From an uncultured Lachnospiraceae bacterium (lineage in GTDB: Bacteria; Bacillota; Clostridia; Lachnospirales; Lachnospiraceae), in NCBI GenBank assembly GCA_947164865.1, contig CAMUYA010000003.1, forward strand, positions 1-64,000: a stretch of 64,000 nucleotides of DNA, read 5' to 3'. Positions 1 through 7,571 of this stretch are shown here, piece by piece (position 1 is the stretch's first letter; every line of letters begins with the position of its first letter). Both the position numbers and the translations under genes were made by a program. Under the pieces are notes generated by a model that worked only from the letters and a program-made list of their open reading frames with translations, searched no databases and was not told the DNA's origin.

Positions 1-928
1 GTCGCTCGCTCCGGCGATGGGCACGTAGAATGAGAAAAAAGGCTCGATTGCGTGTCCGAACAGGATGCTACGGACACGAAGTAAGATGAAAGATGCTGGT
101 TTGCGTGTCCAACGTTGGATGCTGCGGACACGCGGAATGAGGAAAACCACTCGATTGCGTGTTCTAACAGGATGCTGCGGACACGCGGAGCGGCCGGAAG
201 CTTAAATTAACGTGTCGCTCGCTCCGGCGATGGGCACGTAGAATGAGAAAAAAGGCTCGATTGCGTGTCCGAACAGGATGCTACGGACACGAAGTAAGAT
301 GAAAGATGCTGGTTTGCGTGTCCAACGTTGGATGCTGCGGACACGCGGAATGAGGAAAACCACTCGATTGCGTGTTCTAACAGGATGCTGCGGACACGCG
401 GAGCGGCCGGAAGCTTAAATTAACGTGTCGCTCGCTCCGGCGATGGGCACGTAGAATGAGAAAAAAGGCTCGATTGCGTGTTCGAACAGGATACTGCGGA
501 CACGCAGGAAGATGAAAGATGCTGATTCGCGTGTCCAACGTTGGATGCTGCGGACACGCGGAGCGGCCGGAAGCTTAAAAAAACGTGTCGTTCGCCCTGG
601 CGATGGACACGCAGAATGGGAAAAATCGCTCGATTGCGTGTCCGTATTGAGTGCTGCAGACACGAAAGATGATAAAAGTTGCTTGAATTCGTGTCTGGCT
701 GAAGTAATGCGGACACGCGGAGCGGCCGGAAGCTAAAATTAACGTGTCGCTCGTTTCTGCGATGGACACGTAGTATGGGAAAAGCGCTCGGTTTCGTGTC
801 CGAACAGGATGCTGCGGGCACGTAGAATGAGAAAAAAGGCTCGATTGCGTGTTCGAACAGGATACTGCGGACACGCAGTAAGATGAAAGATACTGGTTTG
901 CGTGTCCTCATTGAGTGCTGCGGGCACG
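1..928. repeat. Palindromic hairpin array, 53-bp period
   Basis: About 18 units run off the left edge of the window. Each unit is a roughly 28-bp imperfect palindrome (CGTGTCC, a 14-15 nt loop, GGACACG) followed by a roughly 25-nt linker. Four units form a 213-bp super-unit that repeats almost exactly at 1, 214 and 427, then diverges. Loops fall into a few types, such as gaacaggatgctac, aacgttggatgctgc and ctcgctccggcgat. Linkers recur too, for example the one holding cggagcggccggaagc. The open frames that cross it are by-products of the periodicity. The last hairpin (901-928) sits about 20 bp from the stop of the converging nuclease-like gene. Confidence 0.93.
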
Positions 929-949
929 TAACATAGTAATATCGCTCAA

Positions 950-1744
950 TCAAATAACATATTCTTTCAACTTCTTTTCTATCTGTTTTATATCCAACGG
1001 AATGTCCGTGGATTCAACTGAAAACAGAATATCTTTACCAACGTATAGCCCGTTTTTATCGTATATTTCAAGCTTTTTAAGTGATTTCGAAGCATATTCA
1101 CCGTCATTGACAAGCCCAAAGTGTTCCCAGTAGATGGTTTTTCGGTTTTTTATGCATAAAAGGGCAAAATCCGGGTATAGTTTCTTTCCATTATCAGTTT
1201 CAAGTTTGGGTTCATAATAATACGGAATGTCTAATCTTTTGAATAAATCTGCCAGTATTTTTTCTGATTTAGATCGCACCAGTTCTCCATTATCTGTTAA
1301 ATATGGATTTTCGATTGGATGGGAATTTATATTTCCTGCAAATTTCTTTTTCCACTCGGTAATATACTCCTCATCAGGCAAATAAACGGGAGTTATCATA
1401 GTTTTTCTTGCATCGGACAGTTTTTCGTATACAGTTTTTATAGCAGGATAATTGTAGTGCTTGAGAAAGTGTTCCAATAACGAACGCTCTCGAAGCAATG
1501 CTTTTCTGGCTTCCAGATAATACTGTCGCTGAAATATCCGTCTGACTACATCAAGATTCTTTTTAGCGATATATTCTCGATGGTTGTTTGGCCTGACGAA
1601 ATAGTATTGATACCCTTTTTTTCGTTTTGAGTAGGAAATATTCTCGATGTTTGTAGTATCGTTCTTAAGCCGTATGTCTATCTTTTTGATCAGCTCATTT
1701 ATTTGTTTTTCTTGCTCCGACAAATACACTGTAAAATCTTTCAA
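950..1744 (-). CDS. PD-(D/E)XK nuclease-like hypothetical protein
   Basis: A 264-residue protein with no exact family recognised. The N-terminal 110 residues are helical and rich in Lys/Arg, with a KKGYQYYFVR stretch. The C-terminal half reads like a PD-(D/E)XK restriction-type fold: a conserved Glu in RSKSEKILADLF, the Asp of YPDFALL, and Glu-His in IYWEHFG where the family usually has (D/E)xK. Nuclease activity is therefore inferred, not shown. The start is TTG at 1744, chosen because AGGGGG lies about 8 nt upstream and no in-frame ATG is near. The gene is AT-rich compared with most of the window, which together with the flanking array suggests an accessory origin. It converges on the hairpin array. 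Confidence 0.7.
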   Translation of the reverse strand: MKDFTVYLSEQEKQINELIKKIDIRLKNDTTNIENISYSKRKKGYQYYFVRPNNHREYIAKKNLDVVRRIFQRQYYLEARKALLRERSLLEHFLKHYNYPAIKTVYEKLSDARKTMITPVYLPDEEYITEWKKKFAGNINSHPIENPYLTDNGELVRSKSEKILADLFKRLDIPYYYEPKLETDNGKKLYPDFALLCIKNRKTIYWEHFGLVNDGEYASKSLKKLEIYDKNGLYVGKDILFSVESTDIPLDIKQIEKKLKEYVI

Positions 1745-2232
1745 TATGATACCCCCTGTTCTTATTTAGTCTGGAATAATTGTAAAAGGATAGTGCTGTT
1801 TTTTTACCCCGAAATAATTGTAAATGCTGTAAAGTAAAAAGAATGAATCAAAAGGTGGATAATACAGTTCCGCTATCTTTATATTCTTTTACGTTATTGG
1901 GAATAAATAAGATCTCTAATATGATCATAAAACCGATCATAAACAGATCTAAAATCGAAATGACTTAAAATGTGAATTGGTAAACTACCGTCTATTTAGA
2001 GAATACTAAAAAGATAAGTCATGGATTTCGATAGCAGGATCAACTGCATATCGAAGTAAAAAAAATATAACGCGTAAAAAGAAAAAAATCAAGTGAAAAA
2101 TAATAAATGGAAGTTCTCTACCAAATTTCTACCACATTCTACCTCCGGTAAATTGGCAAATCCCGGTTGATGAAGTACTATAGAATCACAGGTTGGCCAA
2201 TCTGAATGCAACTTAATGGGAGGTAACTAAAA
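1745..2232. other. AT-rich intergenic region with phased TCTACC repeats
   Basis: A gap of 488 bp. It holds two copies of ATAATTGTAAA (near 1770 and 1823), several GATC-containing short repeats, and three TCTACC hexamers at 2117, 2128 and 2138, spaced 11 and 10 bp, about 90 bp before the XRE gene. Phasing by one helical turn suggests an operator, possibly for the regulator encoded downstream. A possible -10 (TATAGA) follows near 2181. No convincing gene is seen. Confidence 0.45.
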
Positions 2233-2955
2233 ATGAACCAATCAAACATCGGTTTGTTTATACAGACATTGAGGAAGGAAAAGGGCCTTACGCAGAGAGA
2301 ACTGGCAGACAGGCTTGGTATAAGCGATAAGGCGGTCTCAAAGTGGGAGACCGCAAGAAGCATGCCGGATACATCTCTGCTGGAGCCCCTATGTTCGGAA
2401 CTGGGGATAAGCATAAACGAATTGCTTATCGGAGAAAAGCTGCCTCCCGAGGATTATGCCAAAAAAGCGGAGGTAACTATTATGAATCTATATACAGAAA
2501 ACCAGGAAAACAGGAAGATAACGCCGGGGCAGACGGTTTTGCTTATTGTGGGAGCATTACTCGCGCTGCTTGCAGCTTTCTTCCTGTTATTATCCGTGGC
2601 GGGAATGAATTCCCGGTTTTATATGATGTTTTTGGATCTGCCGTCATTTATTATTCTTCTTGTCGGCTGCATAGCTGCCGTATTCCTGTCACGGGCTAAA
2701 AGCCTAAAAAGCATTTTAAGCAGTGTCAGATCGGTGGTTATGCCAATAAGTATTTTGGAAACCATTGTCGGACTTATGGCAATATGGAATCAGGCAATTG
2801 ATTTATTGGATAACCCTGAAAATGTAAACGCTGTTTTGAATTACATGATGACATCCCATGTTTCATACGAAGTAGCAGCATTGCCCCTGGTTTATGGGTT
2901 TGTGATATATATTATTGCTACAGTGTGGCTACTTGCCCTGAAAAAGGATAAGTAA
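2233..2955 (+). CDS. XRE-family HTH regulator with four membrane segments
   Basis: A 240-residue protein. Residues 8-62 form a Cro/C1-type helix-turn-helix (TQRELADRLGISDKAVSKWE). After a linker, residues 101-124, 131-153, about 165-188 and 213-236 are hydrophobic membrane spans. Membrane-anchored XRE regulators of this layout are common in Clostridia and usually sense cell-envelope or peptide signals; the signal here is unknown. The ATG start has GGGAGGTAAC upstream. It is a lone gene converging with the GGDEF gene, whose stop lies 3 bp past this one. Phased TCTACC repeats upstream may be its operator. Confidence 0.85.
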   Translation: MNQSNIGLFIQTLRKEKGLTQRELADRLGISDKAVSKWETARSMPDTSLLEPLCSELGISINELLIGEKLPPEDYAKKAEVTIMNLYTENQENRKITPGQTVLLIVGALLALLAAFFLLLSVAGMNSRFYMMFLDLPSFIILLVGCIAAVFLSRAKSLKSILSSVRSVVMPISILETIVGLMAIWNQAIDLLDNPENVNAVLNYMMTSHVSYEVAALPLVYGFVIYIIATVWLLALKKDK

Positions 2956-2957
2956 AA

Positions 2958-3677
2958 TCAGACATCATACTTTTTTAGAAGCATATCCAGCGCTTCCCGT
3001 AAGAGGATCGCTTCGCCGATGCCTTCGAGCTTGGAAAGCTTGCCGAGGCGCTGGAGCTGTTCCTGAGTGTAATGGCTTGTCTTGGGGATCATTTTTTCTT
3101 CCCTTGCCATTGTGACTTTATTGCGGCCGCTGGTCTTTGCACGGAAGAGCGCACTGTCGGCTTTTCTTACAAGTTCTGCATAGCGGGATGCATCGGTGCC
3201 GGCGGTCGCCATTCCTATCGTCATTGTCTGAAGTACACCATCGGGTGTCTTAACATCAAATCCATTCTTAAGATCGTTCAGGAAAAGGAATATATCTTCC
3301 CGTTCGGATTCACCTTTGAAAATAATACCGAATTCATCCCCGCCGATGCGGTATACAGTGGCGTCCTTAGGAAGCTTGCTCTTGATATAAAGCCCGGTGT
3401 CAATAAGAACCCTATCCCCGACTTCTATGCTGAAATCCTTATTGATGTGCATAAAGCAGTCGAGGTCAGTGAATGCGATCACTACAGTTTCGCCTTTTTC
3501 CTCATAATCGCTGTTTAGAATATCAGAAAGATCTTTTTCAAAATCGTCTCCGGTAGGGAATTTTAAAGCCTCATTAACGGCGTTTATATTTCTTTTTGCA
3601 TGCGCTTTTGCCAACTCCCTGTGATCGTCAACAGATATCGGGCGGTTAATTTCGGTGTCGGTTTTCTTTCTGGCCAT
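2958..3677 (-). CDS. Diguanylate cyclase (GGDEF) with a C-terminal helical tail
   Basis: A 239-residue soluble protein predicted to make cyclic di-GMP from two GTP. The substrate motif DLDCFMHINKDF (about residues 71-82) and an intact GGDEF (112-116) are present, as is the ADSALFRAKTSGRNKV segment late in the domain. The RxxD inhibitory site expected just before GGDEF is missing, so product inhibition may be weak. Residues 196-239 (MIPKTSHYTQEQLQ, then KLEGIGEAILLREALDML) look like a short ribbon-helix-helix or dimerisation tail. The start at 3677 is preferred over a longer frame because AAGGAGG lies just upstream and the promoter (3745-3775) lies inside the longer frame. Confidence 0.88.
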   Translation of the reverse strand: MARKKTDTEINRPISVDDHRELAKAHAKRNINAVNEALKFPTGDDFEKDLSDILNSDYEEKGETVVIAFTDLDCFMHINKDFSIEVGDRVLIDTGLYIKSKLPKDATVYRIGGDEFGIIFKGESEREDIFLFLNDLKNGFDVKTPDGVLQTMTIGMATAGTDASRYAELVRKADSALFRAKTSGRNKVTMAREEKMIPKTSHYTQEQLQRLGKLSKLEGIGEAILLREALDMLLKKYDV

Positions 3678-3711
3678 ATTTGCCTCCTTGTGTTTTGAAA
3701 TGTGTTTTACA

Positions 3712-3775
3712 GATATTATTTCTGAAATAATATCGCGACTGATTATTATATAACACTTATGAGATAATATGTCAA
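3712..3775 (-). promoter_or_regulatory. Promoter and palindrome upstream of the GGDEF gene
   Basis: On the minus strand a consensus -35 TTGACA (3775-3770) is followed by TATATA (spacer 17) or TATAAT (3750-3745, spacer 19). Just downstream of the likely transcription start is a 23-nt perfect palindrome with one central base: arm GATATTATTTC at 3712-3722, partner GAAATAATATC at 3724-3734. It could be an operator or a 5' leader hairpin. Confidence 0.65.
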
Positions 3776-3864
3776 CATATGATTGGAAAATATTATGCTC
3801 AACAGTCAATTGCGGAAACACGGCAATATATAAACCATTAACAAAGCAAAGTACGGCAAAACTA

Positions 3865-4021
3865 AGCAAGACAAAAAAGAACAAGGAAAACAAGAAAGAA
3901 CAAGGAAAGACAAGGAAAGACAAGGAAAGACAAGGAAAGACAAGGAAAGACAAGGAAGAACAAGTCAAATAAGGAAGAACAAGTCAAATAAGGAAGAACA
4001 AGTCAAATAAGGAAGAACAAG
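3865..4021. repeat. Purine-rich tandem arrays (10-bp and 19-bp units)
   Basis: A run of 10-bp units (caaggaaaga), five of them exact from 3901 to 3950, passes directly into about three and a half copies of a 19-bp unit (aaggaagaacaagtcaaat) from about 3951. Together with its flanks this is a strand-asymmetric A/G tract in the gap between the GGDEF promoter and the 3' end of the MerR-methyltransferase gene. Copy number is likely to vary by slippage. Confidence 0.9.
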
Positions 4022-4120
4022 CATATATGAATGTATAAAACATTCCTAAAAAATACGCACAAAGCCCTGATTACAGAAGTTTTATGCGTATTAACAGTTA
4101 TCTTGTAAGGTAACAACAAT

Positions 4121-4236
4121 CTGCAGTTTAGGAACTACTGGTCGGTTTTGAATTACAATCTGAATAGCCGTAACTGTGAGTCGGTTTTGTTTCACAACCT
4201 GCAGTGCCAGAACTGGGAGCCTATCTCGATCACAAT
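4121..4236 (-). repeat. Degenerate 39-bp tandem repeat covering a gene's 3' end
   Basis: Three diverged units (4121-4159, 4160-4198, 4199-4236) start with ctgcag or ctgaat and share cggttttg in the first two. The third unit is the last 13 codons of the MerR-methyltransferase gene. Read in that gene's frame, the two extra units again give short peptides ending near stop codons (SQFWHCRL, then DSQLRLFRL), consistent with old duplication of the gene's tail. Confidence 0.6.
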
Positions 4237-5412
4237 CTCACCCTCGGATGATATCCTGTCACTAAAATATGCCTTGATCTTTTCCGATTTCTCATCAAAC
4301 AGTTTTATCTGATCGGGATAAAGCTCTTTCATTCTATCGAGAAGCTCATTCGCAGAATCGTAGTGCCAGCGGTTTTTAAGGATCACCGATTCCACCTGCT
4401 TGAAGTGCCTCTCAAGCATTTCGCGGCATGCCATGTTTTTCTTTGTCTGCGTTGCCAGAATAGAGTCTATAAAATCTGTTTTGATCCCAATCTCGTTTAA
4501 CACTTCCTTGAAATAATAATTCCAGCTACTTACAGCCTCCCCGTTAAATGAAAACATTCCATTTTCGTCCAAAACCTCGGATGCACGCTCCACCAGTGCC
4601 TCGGGGTCTTTGAGCATATAATTGATATAATGTGCAACGATCAGGCTATATTTTTTACCAGCGTCGATCTTTTTCCAAGTTGAAGCTTTTTCCAGATCAT
4701 CAAAATCCACTGAAATATCTACATCAGCGGGAAGCGTAGCACGATTATCCTTGATAAACTCAGCGAAATTGTCCGCCCAGCTTCCGTGGATGTCATACCC
4801 GTATACTTTGGTACCTACAGGGATTTCGCTCCAGTTGTTTCTCCAGAGCTTTGCAAATCCGCATCCAAGGTCGAGTACCTTTTCATTTTCTTTTATATTA
4901 AGTGATTTAAAGATCTTAACATACCAGTCTTCTTCACCTTCAGTGTGCTTAAGTGCATTCCAGTGGCGCTCGTCGGCCTTCTGATCAAGGCTGACACTCT
5001 GTACGATGAGAGCCACGTCATCCCAGTCAAGTTTTTTCTCCCTGTTACCCAAGCTGCCTTCACCACTTCCGGAAACGGTCTTTCTCTCAAGTGTGCGGTT
5101 TATTGCATCGATCACCTTCTGAATCTGATAACGTTTCTCCTCCATGTTTTTAAGCTGGATCCTGAGTGCTTCCTCGATGTCAACCGCATCACCCGCTATT
5201 AGATTGTCCCTTATCTCCTCAAGCGAGAAACCAATCTGCTTTAACGCTACGATCTTTTCCAGCACCTGGAGCGCCGCCTCATCATACAGGCGGTAGTTAC
5301 CCTCGGAATAATCCGTGGGTTTTAGCAGCCCTTTTTCATCGTAAAGACGTACTGCCTTCTGAGATACACCTGCTGCTTTTGCAATTTCACCGGATGTCAT
5401 TTTTTTGTCCAT
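4192..5412 (-). CDS. MerR-type regulator fused to a SAM methyltransferase
   Basis: A 406-residue protein. Residues 6-75 are a MerR winged HTH (SGEIAKAAGVSQKAVRLYDE, then LKPTDYSEGNYRLYDE and a helix-rich dimerisation arm to about 112). Residues 130-406 form a class I SAM-dependent methyltransferase with motif I VLDLGCGFAKL near 179-189, a SLIVAHYINYML segment and a C-terminal cap. In MerR proteins the C-terminal domain usually binds the inducer, so SAM or a methyl acceptor may be sensed, or the enzyme may modify a toxic compound; this is inference. ATG at 5412 has AAGGAGG upstream. A MerR-type promoter in its 5' region suggests autoregulation. Confidence 0.85.
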   Translation of the reverse strand: MDKKMTSGEIAKAAGVSQKAVRLYDEKGLLKPTDYSEGNYRLYDEAALQVLEKIVALKQIGFSLEEIRDNLIAGDAVDIEEALRIQLKNMEEKRYQIQKVIDAINRTLERKTVSGSGEGSLGNREKKLDWDDVALIVQSVSLDQKADERHWNALKHTEGEEDWYVKIFKSLNIKENEKVLDLGCGFAKLWRNNWSEIPVGTKVYGYDIHGSWADNFAEFIKDNRATLPADVDISVDFDDLEKASTWKKIDAGKKYSLIVAHYINYMLKDPEALVERASEVLDENGMFSFNGEAVSSWNYYFKEVLNEIGIKTDFIDSILATQTKKNMACREMLERHFKQVESVILKNRWHYDSANELLDRMKELYPDQIKLFDEKSEKIKAYFSDRISSEGEIVIEIGSQFWHCRL

Positions 5413-5443
5413 GATCGGAACCTCCTTTTTTTATTATAAATCA

Positions 5444-5474
5444 ACCTTAAGGGGTTCCCCAAGGGGAGAGTCAA
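5444..5474 (-). promoter_or_regulatory. MerR-type promoter with 19-bp spacer
   Basis: On the minus strand TTGACT (5474-5469) and TAAGGT (5449-5444) are separated by 19 bp, longer than the usual 17. The spacer CTCCCCTTGGGGAACCCCT is a GC-rich near-dyad, the usual design of MerR-family operators, which the regulator twists to realign the -35 and -10. It lies about 32 bp before the MerR-methyltransferase start, so autoregulation is likely. Confidence 0.65.
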
Positions 5475-5751
5475 GGAATATTATTAAATTTTTTTTCGCT
5501 TAGTAAAACAGTTGTGTCAGATACAGGCAAAGCCATATTTTGTAAGGATCCGGAGGATGAAAACCGGTGGCGCCGGCAATAGTTCAAACCTATATCGAAC
5601 TATAATTCCTTAGTATTGGACAATACCTGGACCCGATGATAGCATAAGAATATAAGAACGCGAAATAATAAAAAACAGAACAAGATAATAAGAGCAGAAT
5701 AGAACAGCAAAATAGGATAAGATTACAAGAATATGTGGATGGAGCTATAAT
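5475..5751. other. Divergent intergenic region with hairpins and a purine-rich tract
   Basis: The gap contains short inverted repeats (AGTTC/GAACT near 5581-5602, GTATTG/CAATAC near 5613-5626) and a possible plus-strand promoter TTGGAC (5616-5621), 18-bp spacer, TAGCAT (5640-5645). From about 5645 to 5735 it is a degenerate A/G-rich tract of aataagaac-like words, resembling the tracts near 3.9 kb and 43.1 kb. No gene was seen. Confidence 0.4.
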
Positions 5752-6369
5752 ATGAGAAACCTGCTTGCATTTGGCGATTCGAATACATGGGGACTCGTTC
5801 CCGGAAGAAATCTTAACAACAGGTATCCCAAAAACAAAAGATGGACAGGGATCCTCGAGAGCAGACTCAACAACGTGAAGATAGAGGAGGAAGGGCTTTG
5901 TGGCAGAACCACTGTGTTCGATGACAGAACAAGACCCGGAAGGAACGGAGCAAAGGAGCTGCCGGGCTTGCTGGAAAATCACGATCCCTTCGATGGCGCA
6001 ATACTGATGCTTGGAACGAATGACTGTAAAACTTATTACAATGCTTCGGCGGAAGATATCGGTGCAGGCGTCGACAAGTGTCTGACAGAGATTGAAAAAT
6101 ATATTAGGCCGGAAAACATCCTGCTGATATCGCCCATTTATCTGGGAGAAGAAGTGTGGTCGCCCGAGAAAGACCCCGAGTTTGACAGAGCGTCCATAAA
6201 GACCAGCAAGGCTCTTAAGAAGGTGTACAGCGATATAGCAAAGCGCAGGGGAATAAAGTTTATTGCGGCTTCCGACTATGCCGCTCCAAGCGAGGTCGAT
6301 GATGAGCACCTGAGCGAAGAGGGGCATGAAAGGCTGGCTGAAGCAATTTACTCGGTTTTGACACTTTAA
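5752..6369 (+). CDS. SGNH/GDSL-type hydrolase (esterase)
   Basis: A 205-residue protein of the SGNH hydrolase family, which cleaves ester bonds of lipids or acylated sugars. The block I motif AFGDSNTWG gives catalytic Ser10, block III is MLGTND (residues 86-91), and the C-terminal Asp-x-x-His pair lies in VDDEHLSEEGH (about 182-192). There is no signal peptide, so it acts in the cytoplasm; closest in look to short arylesterase/acetylxylan-esterase-type members. The ribosome site is weak (GGATGGAG about 9 nt upstream). It is a single gene ended by a clear terminator. Confidence 0.9.
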   Translation: MRNLLAFGDSNTWGLVPGRNLNNRYPKNKRWTGILESRLNNVKIEEEGLCGRTTVFDDRTRPGRNGAKELPGLLENHDPFDGAILMLGTNDCKTYYNASAEDIGAGVDKCLTEIEKYIRPENILLISPIYLGEEVWSPEKDPEFDRASIKTSKALKKVYSDIAKRRGIKFIAASDYAAPSEVDDEHLSEEGHERLAEAIYSVLTL

Positions 6370-6384
6370 CCTCCGATATTGTAT

Positions 6385-6411
6385 AATGACTGCCGTAGGG
6401 CAGTCATTTTG
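6385..6411 (+). terminator. Rho-independent terminator after the SGNH hydrolase
   Basis: A ten-base stem AATGACTGCC / GGCAGTCATT with a 4-nt loop, followed by TTTTG. A second hairpin (CAAAGC 6446-6451 with GCTTTG 6470-6475, then TTTC) follows before degV. Confidence 0.85.
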
Positions 6412-6500
6412 TATCACGGGAAAGTATTCGACCTTTCCTGTAATGCAAAGCTTTCCGCGGGGATGCGGCGCTTTGTTTCATGATTTACCGGGGGTGAAAA

Positions 6501-7346
6501 ATGGTAAAGATTATTTCGGACAGCACATGTGATCTGTCAAAAGAACTGATCGGAAAATATGGGATAAGAATCATTCCTCTATATGTGAGGCTTGGAGAGG
6601 AAGAGTACAAGGACGGAGTAAATATCACTCCCGACGAACTCTATAAATGGTCCGATGCTCATGGGGAGACGCCCAAGACCGCCGCATCAAGCGTAGCGGA
6701 TATAGAGGAGTATATTGACAAAGAAGGGGATGACGAATATATCATATTCACCATCTCATCTCAGATGTCCGCAAACTTCAACAACTGTAAGCTGGCTGCG
6801 GAGGACCTTGAGATGGAAGACCGCATCTTTGTTATCGATTCCGCCAACCTTTCAACCGGTATAGGACTGCAGGTGCTGTGTGCGGCTGAGCTTGCAGCGG
6901 AAGGAAAGAAGGCTGCAGAGATCGTTTCTTACATCGAAAGCATAAAGGGCAAGGTAAGAGCAAGCTTCGTGATAGATACTCTTGTATATCTTCACAGAGG
7001 AGGAAGATGTTCCGGGCTTGCGGCATTTTTCGGATCTGCGTTAAAGCTGCATCCGCGTATCTCGGTGGATAACGGAGCCATGCATCCCGAGAAAAAGTAC
7101 CGCGGTAAGATTGACAGATGCGTGCTTGATTATGTGAAAGATATGGAACCTGCGCTCCTTAAAGCTGAAAAAGCCAGAGTGTTTATTACACACTCCGGCT
7201 GTGACAGTGCTATAGTTGATTCCGTAAGGGCTTATCTTGAAAGCCTTAACCACTTTGATGAGATCCTCGAGACCAGAGCGGGAGCGGTTATTTCGTCACA
7301 CTGCGGCCCAGGTACACTCGGAGTGCTCTTTATAAGCGGAGAATAA
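6501..7346 (+). CDS. DegV family fatty-acid-binding protein
   Basis: A 281-residue DegV protein. The N-terminal IISDSTCDLS motif and IIPLYVRLGEEEYKDG are typical, as is the ISSQMSANFNN segment that lines the lipid site and the RAGAVISSHCGPGTLGVLF block near the end. DegV/FakB proteins bind a fatty acid and present it to a fatty-acid kinase for phospholipid synthesis; no FakA is seen in this window. ATG has GGGGGTG upstream. A GC-rich hairpin sits between the previous terminator and this start. Confidence 0.93.
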   Translation: MVKIISDSTCDLSKELIGKYGIRIIPLYVRLGEEEYKDGVNITPDELYKWSDAHGETPKTAASSVADIEEYIDKEGDDEYIIFTISSQMSANFNNCKLAAEDLEMEDRIFVIDSANLSTGIGLQVLCAAELAAEGKKAAEIVSYIESIKGKVRASFVIDTLVYLHRGGRCSGLAAFFGSALKLHPRISVDNGAMHPEKKYRGKIDRCVLDYVKDMEPALLKAEKARVFITHSGCDSAIVDSVRAYLESLNHFDEILETRAGAVISSHCGPGTLGVLFISGE

Positions 7347-7361
7347 AATCTTAAACATTTT

Positions 7362-7571
7362 TTATTCATCAAACTCGGGATGGATAGGAGTTCCGTCGAG
7401 ATCGCAGTCTCCGCGGAAGTATTCATCGATCGACCGGATGATGTTCTTTTCCACCAACACCTCAGCCATGGCTTTGCTGAGGATCTTCTGAATATAATTG
7501 ATCTTGTTACGAAGCAGTATGTGAGGTGCTACTTCGTATTTTATTCCGTTATCAACCTCGGGGTCTCTCTC
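7362..7571 (-). pseudogene. Coding-like segment in frame after the lipoprotein stop
   Basis: Read on the minus strand, the 69 codons directly after the TGA stop of the upstream lipoprotein gene stay open in the same frame and end at TAA (7364-7362). The product looks like real protein: VAPHILLRNKINYIQKIL, then AMAEVLVEKNIIRSIDEYF and RGDCDLDGTPIHPEFDE. No good start codon or ribosome site lies at its beginning; the only ATG is internal. It may be the remnant C-terminus of another gene, or a tail reached by readthrough. I do not recognise the family. Confidence 0.45.

Noticed and set aside
1..928. CRISPR array
   Set aside because: Spacers and repeats are not separable: linkers recur, hairpin loops vary, a 213-bp block is duplicated whole, and no cas gene is near.
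1843..1968. Small 41-codon ORF before the XRE gene
   Set aside because: Weak ribosome site, AT-rich region, and no recognisable family; chance is more likely.
3678..3968. N-terminal extension of the GGDEF protein
   Set aside because: It would be translated from low-complexity repeat and crosses the consensus promoter; the strong ribosome site is at 3677.
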